A stretch of 64,000 bases of DNA from Runella rosea (GTDB lineage Bacteria; Bacteroidota; Bacteroidia; Cytophagales; Spirosomataceae), in NCBI RefSeq assembly GCF_003325355.1, contig NZ_CP030850.1, positions 620,001-684,000 of the forward strand. The letters are read 5' to 3'. The notes under the pieces are model-generated. The model ran no database searches. It had not been told where the DNA came from and saw nothing but the letters and a program-made list of their open reading frames with translations. A program made the position numbers and the translations under genes. Numbering within the stretch: position 1 is the first letter of the stretch; the number at the start of each line of letters is the position of its first letter. Of this stretch, positions 44,415 through 52,682 are shown piece after piece.

Positions 44415-45008
44415 TTACTTTACCCTCAAAACATGCAAACGATGGCGATTTCCCACGCGATAGGTTGGGAAACTAAGCTGTTTACATAGAATGCCTAAGG
44501 AAGCAATGCCGCCCCCAATTAGGGCTGATGCTGGGGTAAACTGAACCCCGAATTCTAGGCCGCCTCGGTAAATAAAGGTGTCGCTGATTAAAAAAATCCC
44601 ACCCGCTACGGGCAGCATATACGCCCCCTGCGTGACCCACGGAATTCGGCGGTAAATCTTGATTTTTCGAACATCCCTCAGTTTAACTTCGGTATGAATA
44701 TGCTCGTTAAGGATTTCGTTAAATTGGGTAAACGTAAAAGAACTGTCGGAAACGGATGTAATATTTTCCCTGATTTTTTTTCGTTGTCCTTTAATTTTAA
44801 AGAGAAGTTCGTCACCCGCGTAGAAACGATGGCGTTTGATTTTTCCCATTCCATATACATCCAGCACCAAGTATCGCCCCTCGGTTTGGAGATAGGTTTG
44901 GTAGCGGGGATTTTGTTTTAAAAACAACTCTTTGTCGCTCAGGATTTCCTGTGCGTACGATGCCCAAAATGTGGTAGAAAGAAAAAGCACTAAGTAGAGT
45001 GAACGCAT
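44415..45008 (-). CDS. Secreted protein of unknown function
   Basis: 197 aa with a signal peptide (MRSLYLVLFLSTTFWASYAQ). The middle is Lys/Arg-rich and hydrophilic (FYAGDELLFKIKGQRKKI, TEVKLRDVRKIKIYRRIPW). Two short hydrophobic stretches near the C-terminus (GAYMLPVAGGIFLI and ALIGGGIASLGIL) suggest a periplasmic or membrane-attached product. No family is recognised. It lies alone between the CHRD and gltD genes on the same strand. Confidence 0.7.
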   Translation of the reverse strand: MRSLYLVLFLSTTFWASYAQEILSDKELFLKQNPRYQTYLQTEGRYLVLDVYGMGKIKRHRFYAGDELLFKIKGQRKKIRENITSVSDSSFTFTQFNEILNEHIHTEVKLRDVRKIKIYRRIPWVTQGAYMLPVAGGIFLISDTFIYRGGLEFGVQFTPASALIGGGIASLGILCKQLSFPTYRVGNRHRLHVLRVK

Positions 45009-45150
45009 ATCCTACGGCTATTTTGAATAGAACGTAAAAGAAATACTTTTCTTGCAAAGCGGATAATTCAAGGTCTAACGAAATAATCTAAAAATCAGGA
45101 AGGGCTTGAAGATGAGGCAATACCGTTAGCTAATTTTGATAAAAATCATA

Positions 45151-45177
45151 AAAAAAGCCCTGCGTTTGGCAGGGCTT
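45151..45177 (-). terminator. Terminator of the gltB-gltD operon
   Basis: Stem aagccctgc/gcagggctt with a 5-nt loop. On the minus strand it is followed by a run of T. It lies just beyond the gltD stop codon. Confidence 0.85.
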
Positions 45178-45203
45178 AATCATAAAAAAAATGATTTTAT
45201 GCG

Positions 45204-46739
45204 CTATGCATGAGCAAATGCAGGATTGAACATGCCGATTTCTTTGGCTTCCAACAGGGACTCACCCATCAGGAATTCATCCACTTTACGGGCGGCTTCG
45301 CGTCCTTCAGAGATGGCCCATACAACTAAAGATTGTCCACGGCGACAGTCGCCAGCGGCAAACACTTTTTCAACCGAAGTTGCGTAGCTGTTTTCTGCCG
45401 CTTTGATGTTTTTACGAATATCGGTTTCAACACCAAATTGCTCCAAAAGGCTTTGCTGAGGGTGTACAAAACCAGCGGCAATCAGGGCTAAGTCGCACGG
45501 AATCAGGCGTTCATTTTCAGTGATAGGCGCTTTACGACCATCTTCAAGAGTGCGCTCACCCGTAATGTCGGCAATGCGCAGATGCGTTAGTTTCTCACCG
45601 TCGCCCACAAATTCTTGTACGGCAATGGCCCAAAAACGCTCACATCCTTCCTCGTGCGAGGTAGAAGTACGCTTGGTCAAAGGCCACAGTGGCCAAGGGG
45701 TTTTTTCGTCCCGAACTTTATAAAACGGCTCGTTTTTATCGTCGTATTTAGGGGCGGGCATTACTTCAACCTGTGTGATGGTCGCCGCTTTATGGCGGTT
45801 GGAAGTGCCCACGCAGTCGGAGCCTGTATCGCCACCACCAATGACCACCACGTGTTTGTCGGTGGCCAAAAGTTCACCGTTGCTATATTTTTCACCCCGG
45901 TGGTCTACCACGCGCTCAATATTGGAAACCCGTTTGTTTTGCTGACTCAAAAATTCCATGGCGGGATGAACCCCTTTGCCAAGGTAAGACTGCCAACCTG
46001 GGATCGTAATGGAACGCGGTTCGGTAGAGCCGATGGCCAGTACGATGGCGTCAAAGTCGCGCATCAATTCTTCTGACTTAACCGTTACGCCCACGTGTTC
46101 GTTGGTTTTGAAGGTTATACCTTCGGCTTCCATTACCGCCACCCGGCGTGCTACCACAGTTTTTTCCAATTTAAAATCAGGAATGCCGTAGCGGAGCAGT
46201 CCTCCAATTTGGTCGGCGCGCTCAAAAACGGTTACCCAATGACCCGCGTAATTCAACTGCGCCGCTGCGGCTAACCCCGCAGGGCCAGAACCAATAACGG
46301 CTACGTGTTTGCCAGTCCGTTTTGATGGAATACGGGGGGTAACGTAGCCTTTTTCGTAAGCGGTTTCAACGATTGATTTTTCAATAAATTCAATGGCCAC
46401 GGGTGGCTTGTTGATACCCAACACGCAAGAGGCTTCGCAAGGGGCGGGGCAAATGCGTCCCGTAAATTCGGGGAAATTGTTGGTGCTGCTCAAAATTTGG
46501 TAAGCGTATTCCCAGTTGCCTTCGTAGACGGCGTCGTTAAATTCGGGAATAATATTACCCAAAGGACAACCGTTGTGGCAAAACGGAATGCCGCAATCCA
46601 TGCAGCGGGCGGCCTGCTCTTTTGATTGCTTTTCGTTGCCGATGGGCTCAATTTCTTTATAATCGGTGCGACGAACTTCTACGTCGCGTTTTTTTGGCAA
46701 CTCACGGCCAAATTCTATGAATCCGGTGGGCTTTCCCAT
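45204..46739 (-). CDS. gltD: Glutamate synthase, small (beta) subunit
   Basis: A 511-aa NAD(P)H-dependent electron-entry subunit of glutamate synthase. N-terminal iron-sulfur Cys motifs are CMDCGIPFCHNGCPLGN and CPAPCEASC. FAD binding appears as VIGSGPAGLAAAAQL and NAD(P)H binding as VVIGGGDTGSDCVGTS. The C-terminal FAAGDCRRGQSLVVWAISEG is the second FAD segment. It lies downstream of gltB on the same strand with a 164-nt spacer holding a hairpin. Confidence 0.97.
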   Translation of the reverse strand: MGKPTGFIEFGRELPKKRDVEVRRTDYKEIEPIGNEKQSKEQAARCMDCGIPFCHNGCPLGNIIPEFNDAVYEGNWEYAYQILSSTNNFPEFTGRICPAPCEASCVLGINKPPVAIEFIEKSIVETAYEKGYVTPRIPSKRTGKHVAVIGSGPAGLAAAAQLNYAGHWVTVFERADQIGGLLRYGIPDFKLEKTVVARRVAVMEAEGITFKTNEHVGVTVKSEELMRDFDAIVLAIGSTEPRSITIPGWQSYLGKGVHPAMEFLSQQNKRVSNIERVVDHRGEKYSNGELLATDKHVVVIGGGDTGSDCVGTSNRHKAATITQVEVMPAPKYDDKNEPFYKVRDEKTPWPLWPLTKRTSTSHEEGCERFWAIAVQEFVGDGEKLTHLRIADITGERTLEDGRKAPITENERLIPCDLALIAAGFVHPQQSLLEQFGVETDIRKNIKAAENSYATSVEKVFAAGDCRRGQSLVVWAISEGREAARKVDEFLMGESLLEAKEIGMFNPAFAHA

Positions 46740-46856
46740 TTTTTTAAATCAGTAAGCGGTTCGCCGCTGCGATGAGTGAGTGAGTAATGGAACGAATAGC
46801 TTTGTTCAGTCCTTTATTCGTTCATCAATGTATCTTTTGACCAAACCTTTTACAAA

Positions 46857-46884
46857 GACCTTACAGGCTTTCGCCTGCAAGGTC
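46857..46884. repeat. Intercistronic hairpin between gltB and gltD
   Basis: Arms gaccttacaggc and gcctgcaaggtc (one mismatch) with a 4-nt loop tttc. No T run follows on the minus strand, so it is more likely a processing or mRNA-stability structure, or a dispersed palindrome, than a full terminator. Confidence 0.65.
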
Positions 46885-46903
46885 CTACTTATTAAGGGAT
46901 GGG

Positions 46904-49900
46904 TTAATTGTGCGCTACGTCCACGACGATGTCTTGGTACACTACGTTTTTGTCGGCCAATTGTTGTGACAGACTGATGCCGCGACTTGCAAGTGCTTTT
47001 TTGAAATCGCCAGGCATTACTTTCACAAACTGATTGATGTAGGTATCCCAATCCTGCAACATCATAAAAGCGACGTTACTGGTCGTGTATTGGAAGTGTT
47101 TTTCTACGAATTCTCTAACAATCAGGTGGTCTTCTTCGGTAAGTTCTTCCAGGTTCACCATTTCGCGGTTCACTTTCGGAGCAAAATCGCCGTTTTTGTC
47201 CCAGACATAGGCTACACCACCCGACATACCAGCGGCGAAGTTACGGCCTACTTCTCCCAAAATCAGGGCTAATCCTCCCGTCATGTATTCCAACCCGTGG
47301 TCGCCAACACCTTCTACAACTACTTTAGCTCCTGAGTTACGGACGCAGAAGCGCTCACCAGCGGTTCCGCGTATAAACGCTTCTCCCGCAGTGGCTCCGT
47401 AGAAGGCTACGTTACCGATGATGATGTTTTCTTCGGGTTTGAAGGTTGCTTCACGGTCGGGATAAACGATGAGTTCAGCCCCGCAAAGCCCTTTTCCGAA
47501 GTAGTCATTTGCATCTCCTTCGAGTTCGAGACGAATACCAGTTGTGTTGAATGCTCCAAAACTTTGCCCTGCCGTTCCTCTGAACTTAAAGTGAATAGTG
47601 CCTTTCGGTAAACCTACGCCACCAAACACTTTCGAGATTTCGTTGGAAAGCATATTGCCCACCGAGCGATTCAGGTTATTGATTGCGTACTCACCGTAGA
47701 CTTCTTCCGAGCGTTGAAGGGCTGGTTGAGCGGCGTCAATCAATTTCCAGTCAATGACATCGGCAATGCCGTGGTCTTGTTCTTCTTGTTTAAACTGTGC
47801 GACGTCGAGGCTTACGGGCTCTTTGAATAGCATGGCACTGTAATCCAGCGCTTTGTATTTCCAATGCTTAATGTCGTCGCGCATTTCGAGGTACTGCACC
47901 TGACCCACCATTTCGTTGATGGTCCGGAAGCCCAATTGCGCCATGATTTCACGCAATTCCTCGGCCATGTACGTAAACATATTGACTACGTATTCAGGCT
48001 TACCCGTAAACAACGCCCGCAGCTCTTTGCGCTGCGTGGCAACGCCGACGGGGCAGGTATTCAGGTGACATTTACGCATCATGATACAACCTGCCGTGAC
48101 GAGGGCGGCCGTGGCTACGCCCCATTCTTCAGCACCGAGCAGCGCGGCAATCGCCAAGTCGCGTCCGGTACGCATCTGACCATCGGCCTGAATGGTAACC
48201 CGTCCACGTAATTTATTTTTAACGAGGGTTTGATGGGTTTCGGCCAAGCCAAGCTCCCAAGGCAAACCCGCGTGACGAATTGAGCTCAAAGGCGAAGCGC
48301 CCGTTCCGCCGTCGTGACCAGCAATCAAAATATGGTCAGCGTGGGCTTTGGCTACCCCAGTGGCGACCGTTCCTACTCCTGCTTCCGATACCAGTTTTAC
48401 GCTGATACGGGCGGCACGGTTGGCATTTTTAAGGTCGTAAATCAACTGGGCCAAATCCTCAATCGAATAAATATCGTGGTGAGGTGGCGGTGAAATCAAC
48501 CCAACACCCGGGGTAGAGTGACGGGTACGTCCAATCCAATCGTCCACTTTATGGCCCGGCAACTGACCGCCTTCTCCAGGCTTAGCGCCTTGGGCCATTT
48601 TGATTTGAAGTTCCTGCGCATTACTTAAATAATGGCTCGTTACCCCAAAACGTCCCGAAGCGACCTGCTTGATGGCCGACGACATGAAGTCTCCGTTGGG
48701 AAGAGGCTTGTAGCGCAGTTCGTCTTCACCACCTTCTCCAGAGTTTGACTTGCCACCGATGCGGTTCATCGCAATGGCCAACGTGGTGTGCGCTTCCCAC
48801 GAAATAGAACCAAATGACATGGCTCCTGTGGCAAAGCGTTTGAAAATATTTTCGACCGATTCTACTTCTTCTATTGGAATGGATTTTCCTTTTCTGAATC
48901 GCATCAACCCGCGCAACGTGAGCGCTTTTTGGGTTTGGTCGTCAATGAGTTTTGAGAATTTTTTGAAAATTTGATAACCTTCTTCACCGCCTTTACGGGT
49001 CGATTGTTGCAGCAGGTGAATCGTTTGCGGATTAAAAATGTGGGCTTCGCCGCGTTGTTTCCACTGATAAAAACCACCCACTTCCAAACGTGGATTGACA
49101 ACTTGGGTTTCGGGATAGGCTACTTTGTGGCGGACGATTACTTCCCGCGCAATTTCGTCGATGCCCATTCCGCTGATGCGTGAAATGGTTCCCGTAAAAT
49201 ATTTGTCAATAACGTCCTTATTTAAACCTAAACATTCAAAAATCTGCGCTCCTTGGTAAGACTGAAGCGTCGAGATGCCCATTTTAGAGAAGATTTTCAG
49301 CAACTCTTTGTTAATGGCTTTGATGTAGTTGGCGCTTAATTTTTCATGGGTAAACTCGCCATTGATCATGCCGTGGCGATTCATGTAAGACAGCGTTTGG
49401 AAAGCCATGTATGGGCAAACTCCCGAAGCGCCGTACCCGATGAGGGTAGCTACGTGGTGGGTTTCAAACACGTCTCCCGCTTCTACCAAAATGCCAACTT
49501 TGCCACGTAATCCTTTGCGAATCAGGTGGTGGTGAATGGCAGAAGTGGCCAACAGCGATGGAATAGGGGCGTGGTCGGAATCGATGGCGCGGTCAGAAAG
49601 AACCAGAATTTCAAAACCGTCTTCAATGGCATCTTCGGCATATCGACAGATACGCTCTAAGGCGCGGGTGAGTCCTTTGCCGCCATCAACGGATGAAAAA
49701 TAGGTGTTGATGGTTTTGGCTTGAAAATGAGCTTTATCTACCCAACGAAGCTTGTCAAACTCTTCAATGGTCAATACTGGCTGATCCAACTCAATCTGAC
49801 GACAGTGAAGGGGCGATTCTGTAAGTAAATTTTCGGTTGCACCAACAAACGAAATCAATGACATAATCGACCGCTCCCGGATAGAATCAATCGGCGGGTT

Positions 49901-51484
49901 GGTGACCTGTGCAAAAAGTTGTTTGAAATAATTCGTCAGGTGTTGGCTTTGCTCCGACAATACGGCCAAAGGCACGTCCACCCCCATCGAACCGATGGCT
50001 TCGTAACCTGTTTCGGCCATTGGGCCTAGTACCATCCGCAGGTCTTCTGACGAAAAGCCAAATGCGATTTGACGTTTCAGTAACGATTTGTCATCATAAG
50101 GCGTAAACGGACGGGGAGAAGGCTCTAAGTCCGAGAGTTTGATTTTATTTTCGTCGAGCCATTGTTGATACGGCTGACGTGAGCAAATATCGGCTTTCAA
50201 TTCGTCGTCGGGAATGATGCGGCCCTGTTCCATGTCTACCACAAACATTTTACCCGATTGCAAACGGCCTTTTGATACTACCTTGGCGGGATCTACGTCC
50301 AATACCCCTGCTTCCGAGGCCATGATGACCGTGTCGTCGTCCAAAACCCAATAACGGGAAGGACGCAGACCGTTACGGTCGAGGGTAGCACCGATGATTT
50401 TACCGTCGGTAAATGAAATCGACGCGGGGCCATCCCAAGGTTCCTGAATAGCAGCGTGGTATTCGTAAAAAGCTCGGCGCTCTGGATCCATGGCTTCGTT
50501 TCCGTCCCATGCTTCGGGCACCACCATCATCATTACGTGCGGCAGTGAGCGTCCCGATAAATATAAAAGCTCAATCGCGTTGTCAAGGTTGGACGTGTCG
50601 GAGTTGGTAATGTCGCAGATTGGCAGCAACATATCCATTTCTTCTTTCGTAAATTTATCCGACCAGAATGACTTCTCTCCCGCACGAATCCAGTTTACGT
50701 TTCCGCGTACGGTGTTGATTTCACCGTTGTGTGCAACGTAACGGAACGGCTGGGCCAGTTTCCATGAAGGGAAAGTGTTGGTAGAAAAACGTGAGTGAAT
50801 GATGGCAAAAGCCGAAACGACCGATTCGCTGTGCAAGTCGGGAAAATAATATTTTAACTGTCCTGTCGTCAATTGTCCTTTGTAGGAAATGGTGCGGCAA
50901 GAAAGCGAAGAAAAGTAAAAGTGAGCTTTTGAACCCACCACTGAGTCATAAATAAGACGGGTGGCGTATTGGCGAAACACAAACAGTTTGCGCTCAAAAC
51001 CAAGTTCATCGGTGACCGAATCGGGCCGTTTGATAAACAATTGTTCGACCTGAGGCTCCACCGAAAGAGAACCTTCTCCTAACGTGTCATTGAGCGTTGG
51101 AACACGGCGATAGCCAAGGAGTTCCAAACCTAACTTTTTCAACTTACGGTTGAGAATGTCGCGGCATTCGTCGCGCAGCTTTTGATCTTTAGGAAAGAAA
51201 ATCATCCCAACGCCATATTCACCAGCGGAGGGAAGGGTGATGTTTAACTTGGCGCATTCCTCCACGAAAAACTCGTGAGGGAGCTGAATGAGGATTCCCG
51301 CACCGTCTCCGGTATTAGGGTCACAGCCACAGGCACCGCGGTGGTCCATGCGTTCAAGCATGGTGATAGCATCAGCTACCATTTGGTGCGACTTACGACC
51401 TTTCATGTTGGCGCGGAAACCGATACCGCAAGCGTCGTGTTCAAACTCGGGGCGATATAACCCCAGTTGGGCAGGCTCTGACAT
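46904..51484 (-). CDS. gltB: Glutamate synthase, large (alpha) subunit
   Basis: 1526 aa, usual length. It makes glutamate from glutamine and 2-oxoglutarate. The N-terminal glutamine amidotransferase nucleophile is the Cys in FEHDACGIGFRANM, exposed after removal of about 18 residues (propeptide MSEPAQLGLYRPEFEHDA). The central domain and FMN-binding synthase domain follow (GEGGEDELRYKPLPNGDFMS, LIAGHDGGTGASPLSSIRHA). The 3Fe-4S cysteines are in CIMMRKCHLNTCPVG. The C-terminal GXGXG beta-helix domain ends the protein (GGVAYVWDKNG). With gltD it forms the enzyme complex. The 324-nt upstream region is AT-rich with no obvious promoter match. Confidence 0.97.
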   Translation of the reverse strand: MSEPAQLGLYRPEFEHDACGIGFRANMKGRKSHQMVADAITMLERMDHRGACGCDPNTGDGAGILIQLPHEFFVEECAKLNITLPSAGEYGVGMIFFPKDQKLRDECRDILNRKLKKLGLELLGYRRVPTLNDTLGEGSLSVEPQVEQLFIKRPDSVTDELGFERKLFVFRQYATRLIYDSVVGSKAHFYFSSLSCRTISYKGQLTTGQLKYYFPDLHSESVVSAFAIIHSRFSTNTFPSWKLAQPFRYVAHNGEINTVRGNVNWIRAGEKSFWSDKFTKEEMDMLLPICDITNSDTSNLDNAIELLYLSGRSLPHVMMMVVPEAWDGNEAMDPERRAFYEYHAAIQEPWDGPASISFTDGKIIGATLDRNGLRPSRYWVLDDDTVIMASEAGVLDVDPAKVVSKGRLQSGKMFVVDMEQGRIIPDDELKADICSRQPYQQWLDENKIKLSDLEPSPRPFTPYDDKSLLKRQIAFGFSSEDLRMVLGPMAETGYEAIGSMGVDVPLAVLSEQSQHLTNYFKQLFAQVTNPPIDSIRERSIMSLISFVGATENLLTESPLHCRQIELDQPVLTIEEFDKLRWVDKAHFQAKTINTYFSSVDGGKGLTRALERICRYAEDAIEDGFEILVLSDRAIDSDHAPIPSLLATSAIHHHLIRKGLRGKVGILVEAGDVFETHHVATLIGYGASGVCPYMAFQTLSYMNRHGMINGEFTHEKLSANYIKAINKELLKIFSKMGISTLQSYQGAQIFECLGLNKDVIDKYFTGTISRISGMGIDEIAREVIVRHKVAYPETQVVNPRLEVGGFYQWKQRGEAHIFNPQTIHLLQQSTRKGGEEGYQIFKKFSKLIDDQTQKALTLRGLMRFRKGKSIPIEEVESVENIFKRFATGAMSFGSISWEAHTTLAIAMNRIGGKSNSGEGGEDELRYKPLPNGDFMSSAIKQVASGRFGVTSHYLSNAQELQIKMAQGAKPGEGGQLPGHKVDDWIGRTRHSTPGVGLISPPPHHDIYSIEDLAQLIYDLKNANRAARISVKLVSEAGVGTVATGVAKAHADHILIAGHDGGTGASPLSSIRHAGLPWELGLAETHQTLVKNKLRGRVTIQADGQMRTGRDLAIAALLGAEEWGVATAALVTAGCIMMRKCHLNTCPVGVATQRKELRALFTGKPEYVVNMFTYMAEELREIMAQLGFRTINEMVGQVQYLEMRDDIKHWKYKALDYSAMLFKEPVSLDVAQFKQEEQDHGIADVIDWKLIDAAQPALQRSEEVYGEYAINNLNRSVGNMLSNEISKVFGGVGLPKGTIHFKFRGTAGQSFGAFNTTGIRLELEGDANDYFGKGLCGAELIVYPDREATFKPEENIIIGNVAFYGATAGEAFIRGTAGERFCVRNSGAKVVVEGVGDHGLEYMTGGLALILGEVGRNFAAGMSGGVAYVWDKNGDFAPKVNREMVNLEELTEEDHLIVREFVEKHFQYTTSNVAFMMLQDWDTYINQFVKVMPGDFKKALASRGISLSQQLADKNVVYQDIVVDVAHN

Positions 51485-51807
51485 GGTTTTGTAGTGTATT
51501 GGGGTTGGGTGAATGGCCTTTGTGCGTTAGATTACACTTGGGCTTTTACAAAAATCGGCACTCTGTTTTTTGAATAATCACACGCAATTTACACAAAAAA
51601 TTATTTGGTACAACAACGTTTTTGCCGAATAATGTAGATGTTATTGGGTGTTATTAAGAATATATTAAATAATCTTGAAATTTTACAATTTGGTAAAGCA
51701 ATCAAAATAAGATTTACAAAATTTTAAATAAATGAATGAATTGTTGATTGTTTATCTAAAAAAAGGTAAAAATATTGAAAAATAAGCAAATATAAAAAGC
51801 TAAAACC
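51485..51807. other. Intergenic region between gltB and the beta-lactamase gene
   Basis: A stretch of 323 bases, strongly AT-rich towards 51650-51790. It must hold the gltB promoter, but no clean TAnnTTTG site is visible on the minus strand. No ORF, RNA gene or repeat is supported. Confidence 0.6.
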
Positions 51808-52533
51808 TCATTTGTTTTGGTTTTTGTCGACCAACTCAATTGTTCGGGAAAAGGAACTCAAATTATCCCATTTTTCATGGCCAGGAATCACAAATGTAAT
51901 ATCGGGGAATTTTTTTCGCACATTGTCTACCGATTGGCGCCATGTTTTGAGGTTGGCGTCGGCAATGTTGCCGATCCCCATGGCTACATAGCTCTTAATC
52001 AGACACCCTCCGACCAGTATTTTTGAATCGGGAAAGTAAACCACAATGTTATCATCGGTATGTCCCGCACCCGGAAAATAGGTTTGAACCGTGGTGGTTC
52101 CTACCTGGAAGGTCGTGTCTTGCGGCAAAATACCTTCGGGTGCAGGAAGTCCCTGCGCGACTGTTTTCTGAGCAGTGAGCGGAGTGCCGATGATTTTAAT
52201 GCCCCGTTGCTGAAATGCTTTCACTCCTCCGATTCTGTCTTCATGGGCGTGAGTAACGATACAAAGCACTACTTTCTGTTTAAGTTTTTGCTCTATTTGC
52301 TCCAGCAGCAATTCCGTCTGTTCCAAACCCCATCCTGTGTCCACGAGGATAATTCCTGCGGATGTACTGACGATTAACCCGTTGGAAGGAAATGGATTGT
52401 TTTGGTACACCTGATACGTAGTGTGGACATAATGGTTGGGAACCAGCGAGGTGATTTTAACGGGAGGTAGTTGACAAAAGCCCTGAAAATGAACGAAAAG
52501 AGGAATGAGAAGGAATAAAAAAGCGTTTTTCAT
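51808..52533 (-). CDS. Subclass B1 metallo-beta-lactamase
   Basis: 241 aa from the ATG at 52533, with a signal peptide (MKNAFLFLLIPLFVHFQGF, cleaved near FCQ). All B1 zinc ligands are present: site 1 His95 and His97 (THAHEDRIGG) with His158 (GAGHTDDN), site 2 Asp99, Cys177 (LVGGCLIKS) and His219 (PGHEKWDN). The N-terminal PSNGLIVSTSAGIILVDTGW matches the family. A periplasmic enzyme able to hydrolyse carbapenems and other beta-lactams is predicted, though spectrum and expression cannot be seen from sequence. It is chromosomal, between gltB and purL, with no mobile element at its edges. Confidence 0.93.
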   Translation of the reverse strand: MKNAFLFLLIPLFVHFQGFCQLPPVKITSLVPNHYVHTTYQVYQNNPFPSNGLIVSTSAGIILVDTGWGLEQTELLLEQIEQKLKQKVVLCIVTHAHEDRIGGVKAFQQRGIKIIGTPLTAQKTVAQGLPAPEGILPQDTTFQVGTTTVQTYFPGAGHTDDNIVVYFPDSKILVGGCLIKSYVAMGIGNIADANLKTWRQSVDNVRKKFPDITFVIPGHEKWDNLSSFSRTIELVDKNQNK

Positions 52534-52575
52534 ACGGTTGAAAATAGATAAATGTAGGGTAAAGATACAAAATAG

Positions 52576-52606
52576 TTGAGCCTCTGCCTTCAAAATCCTA
52601 CCTTTG
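52576..52606 (+). promoter_or_regulatory. Promoter upstream of purL
   Basis: TTG at 52576-52578 and TACCTTTG at 52599-52606 with a 20-nt spacer: a clean match to the Bacteroidota sigma-AB form (TTG, N19-20, TAnnTTTG). It predicts a 5' leader of about 70 nt for purL. Confidence 0.75.
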
Positions 52607-52682
52607 CACCGTGATTACTCGGCAATAGAGTAAAATCAACTAATCACCAGTCACCAACCACTAATCACAACCCCCCCCACTC

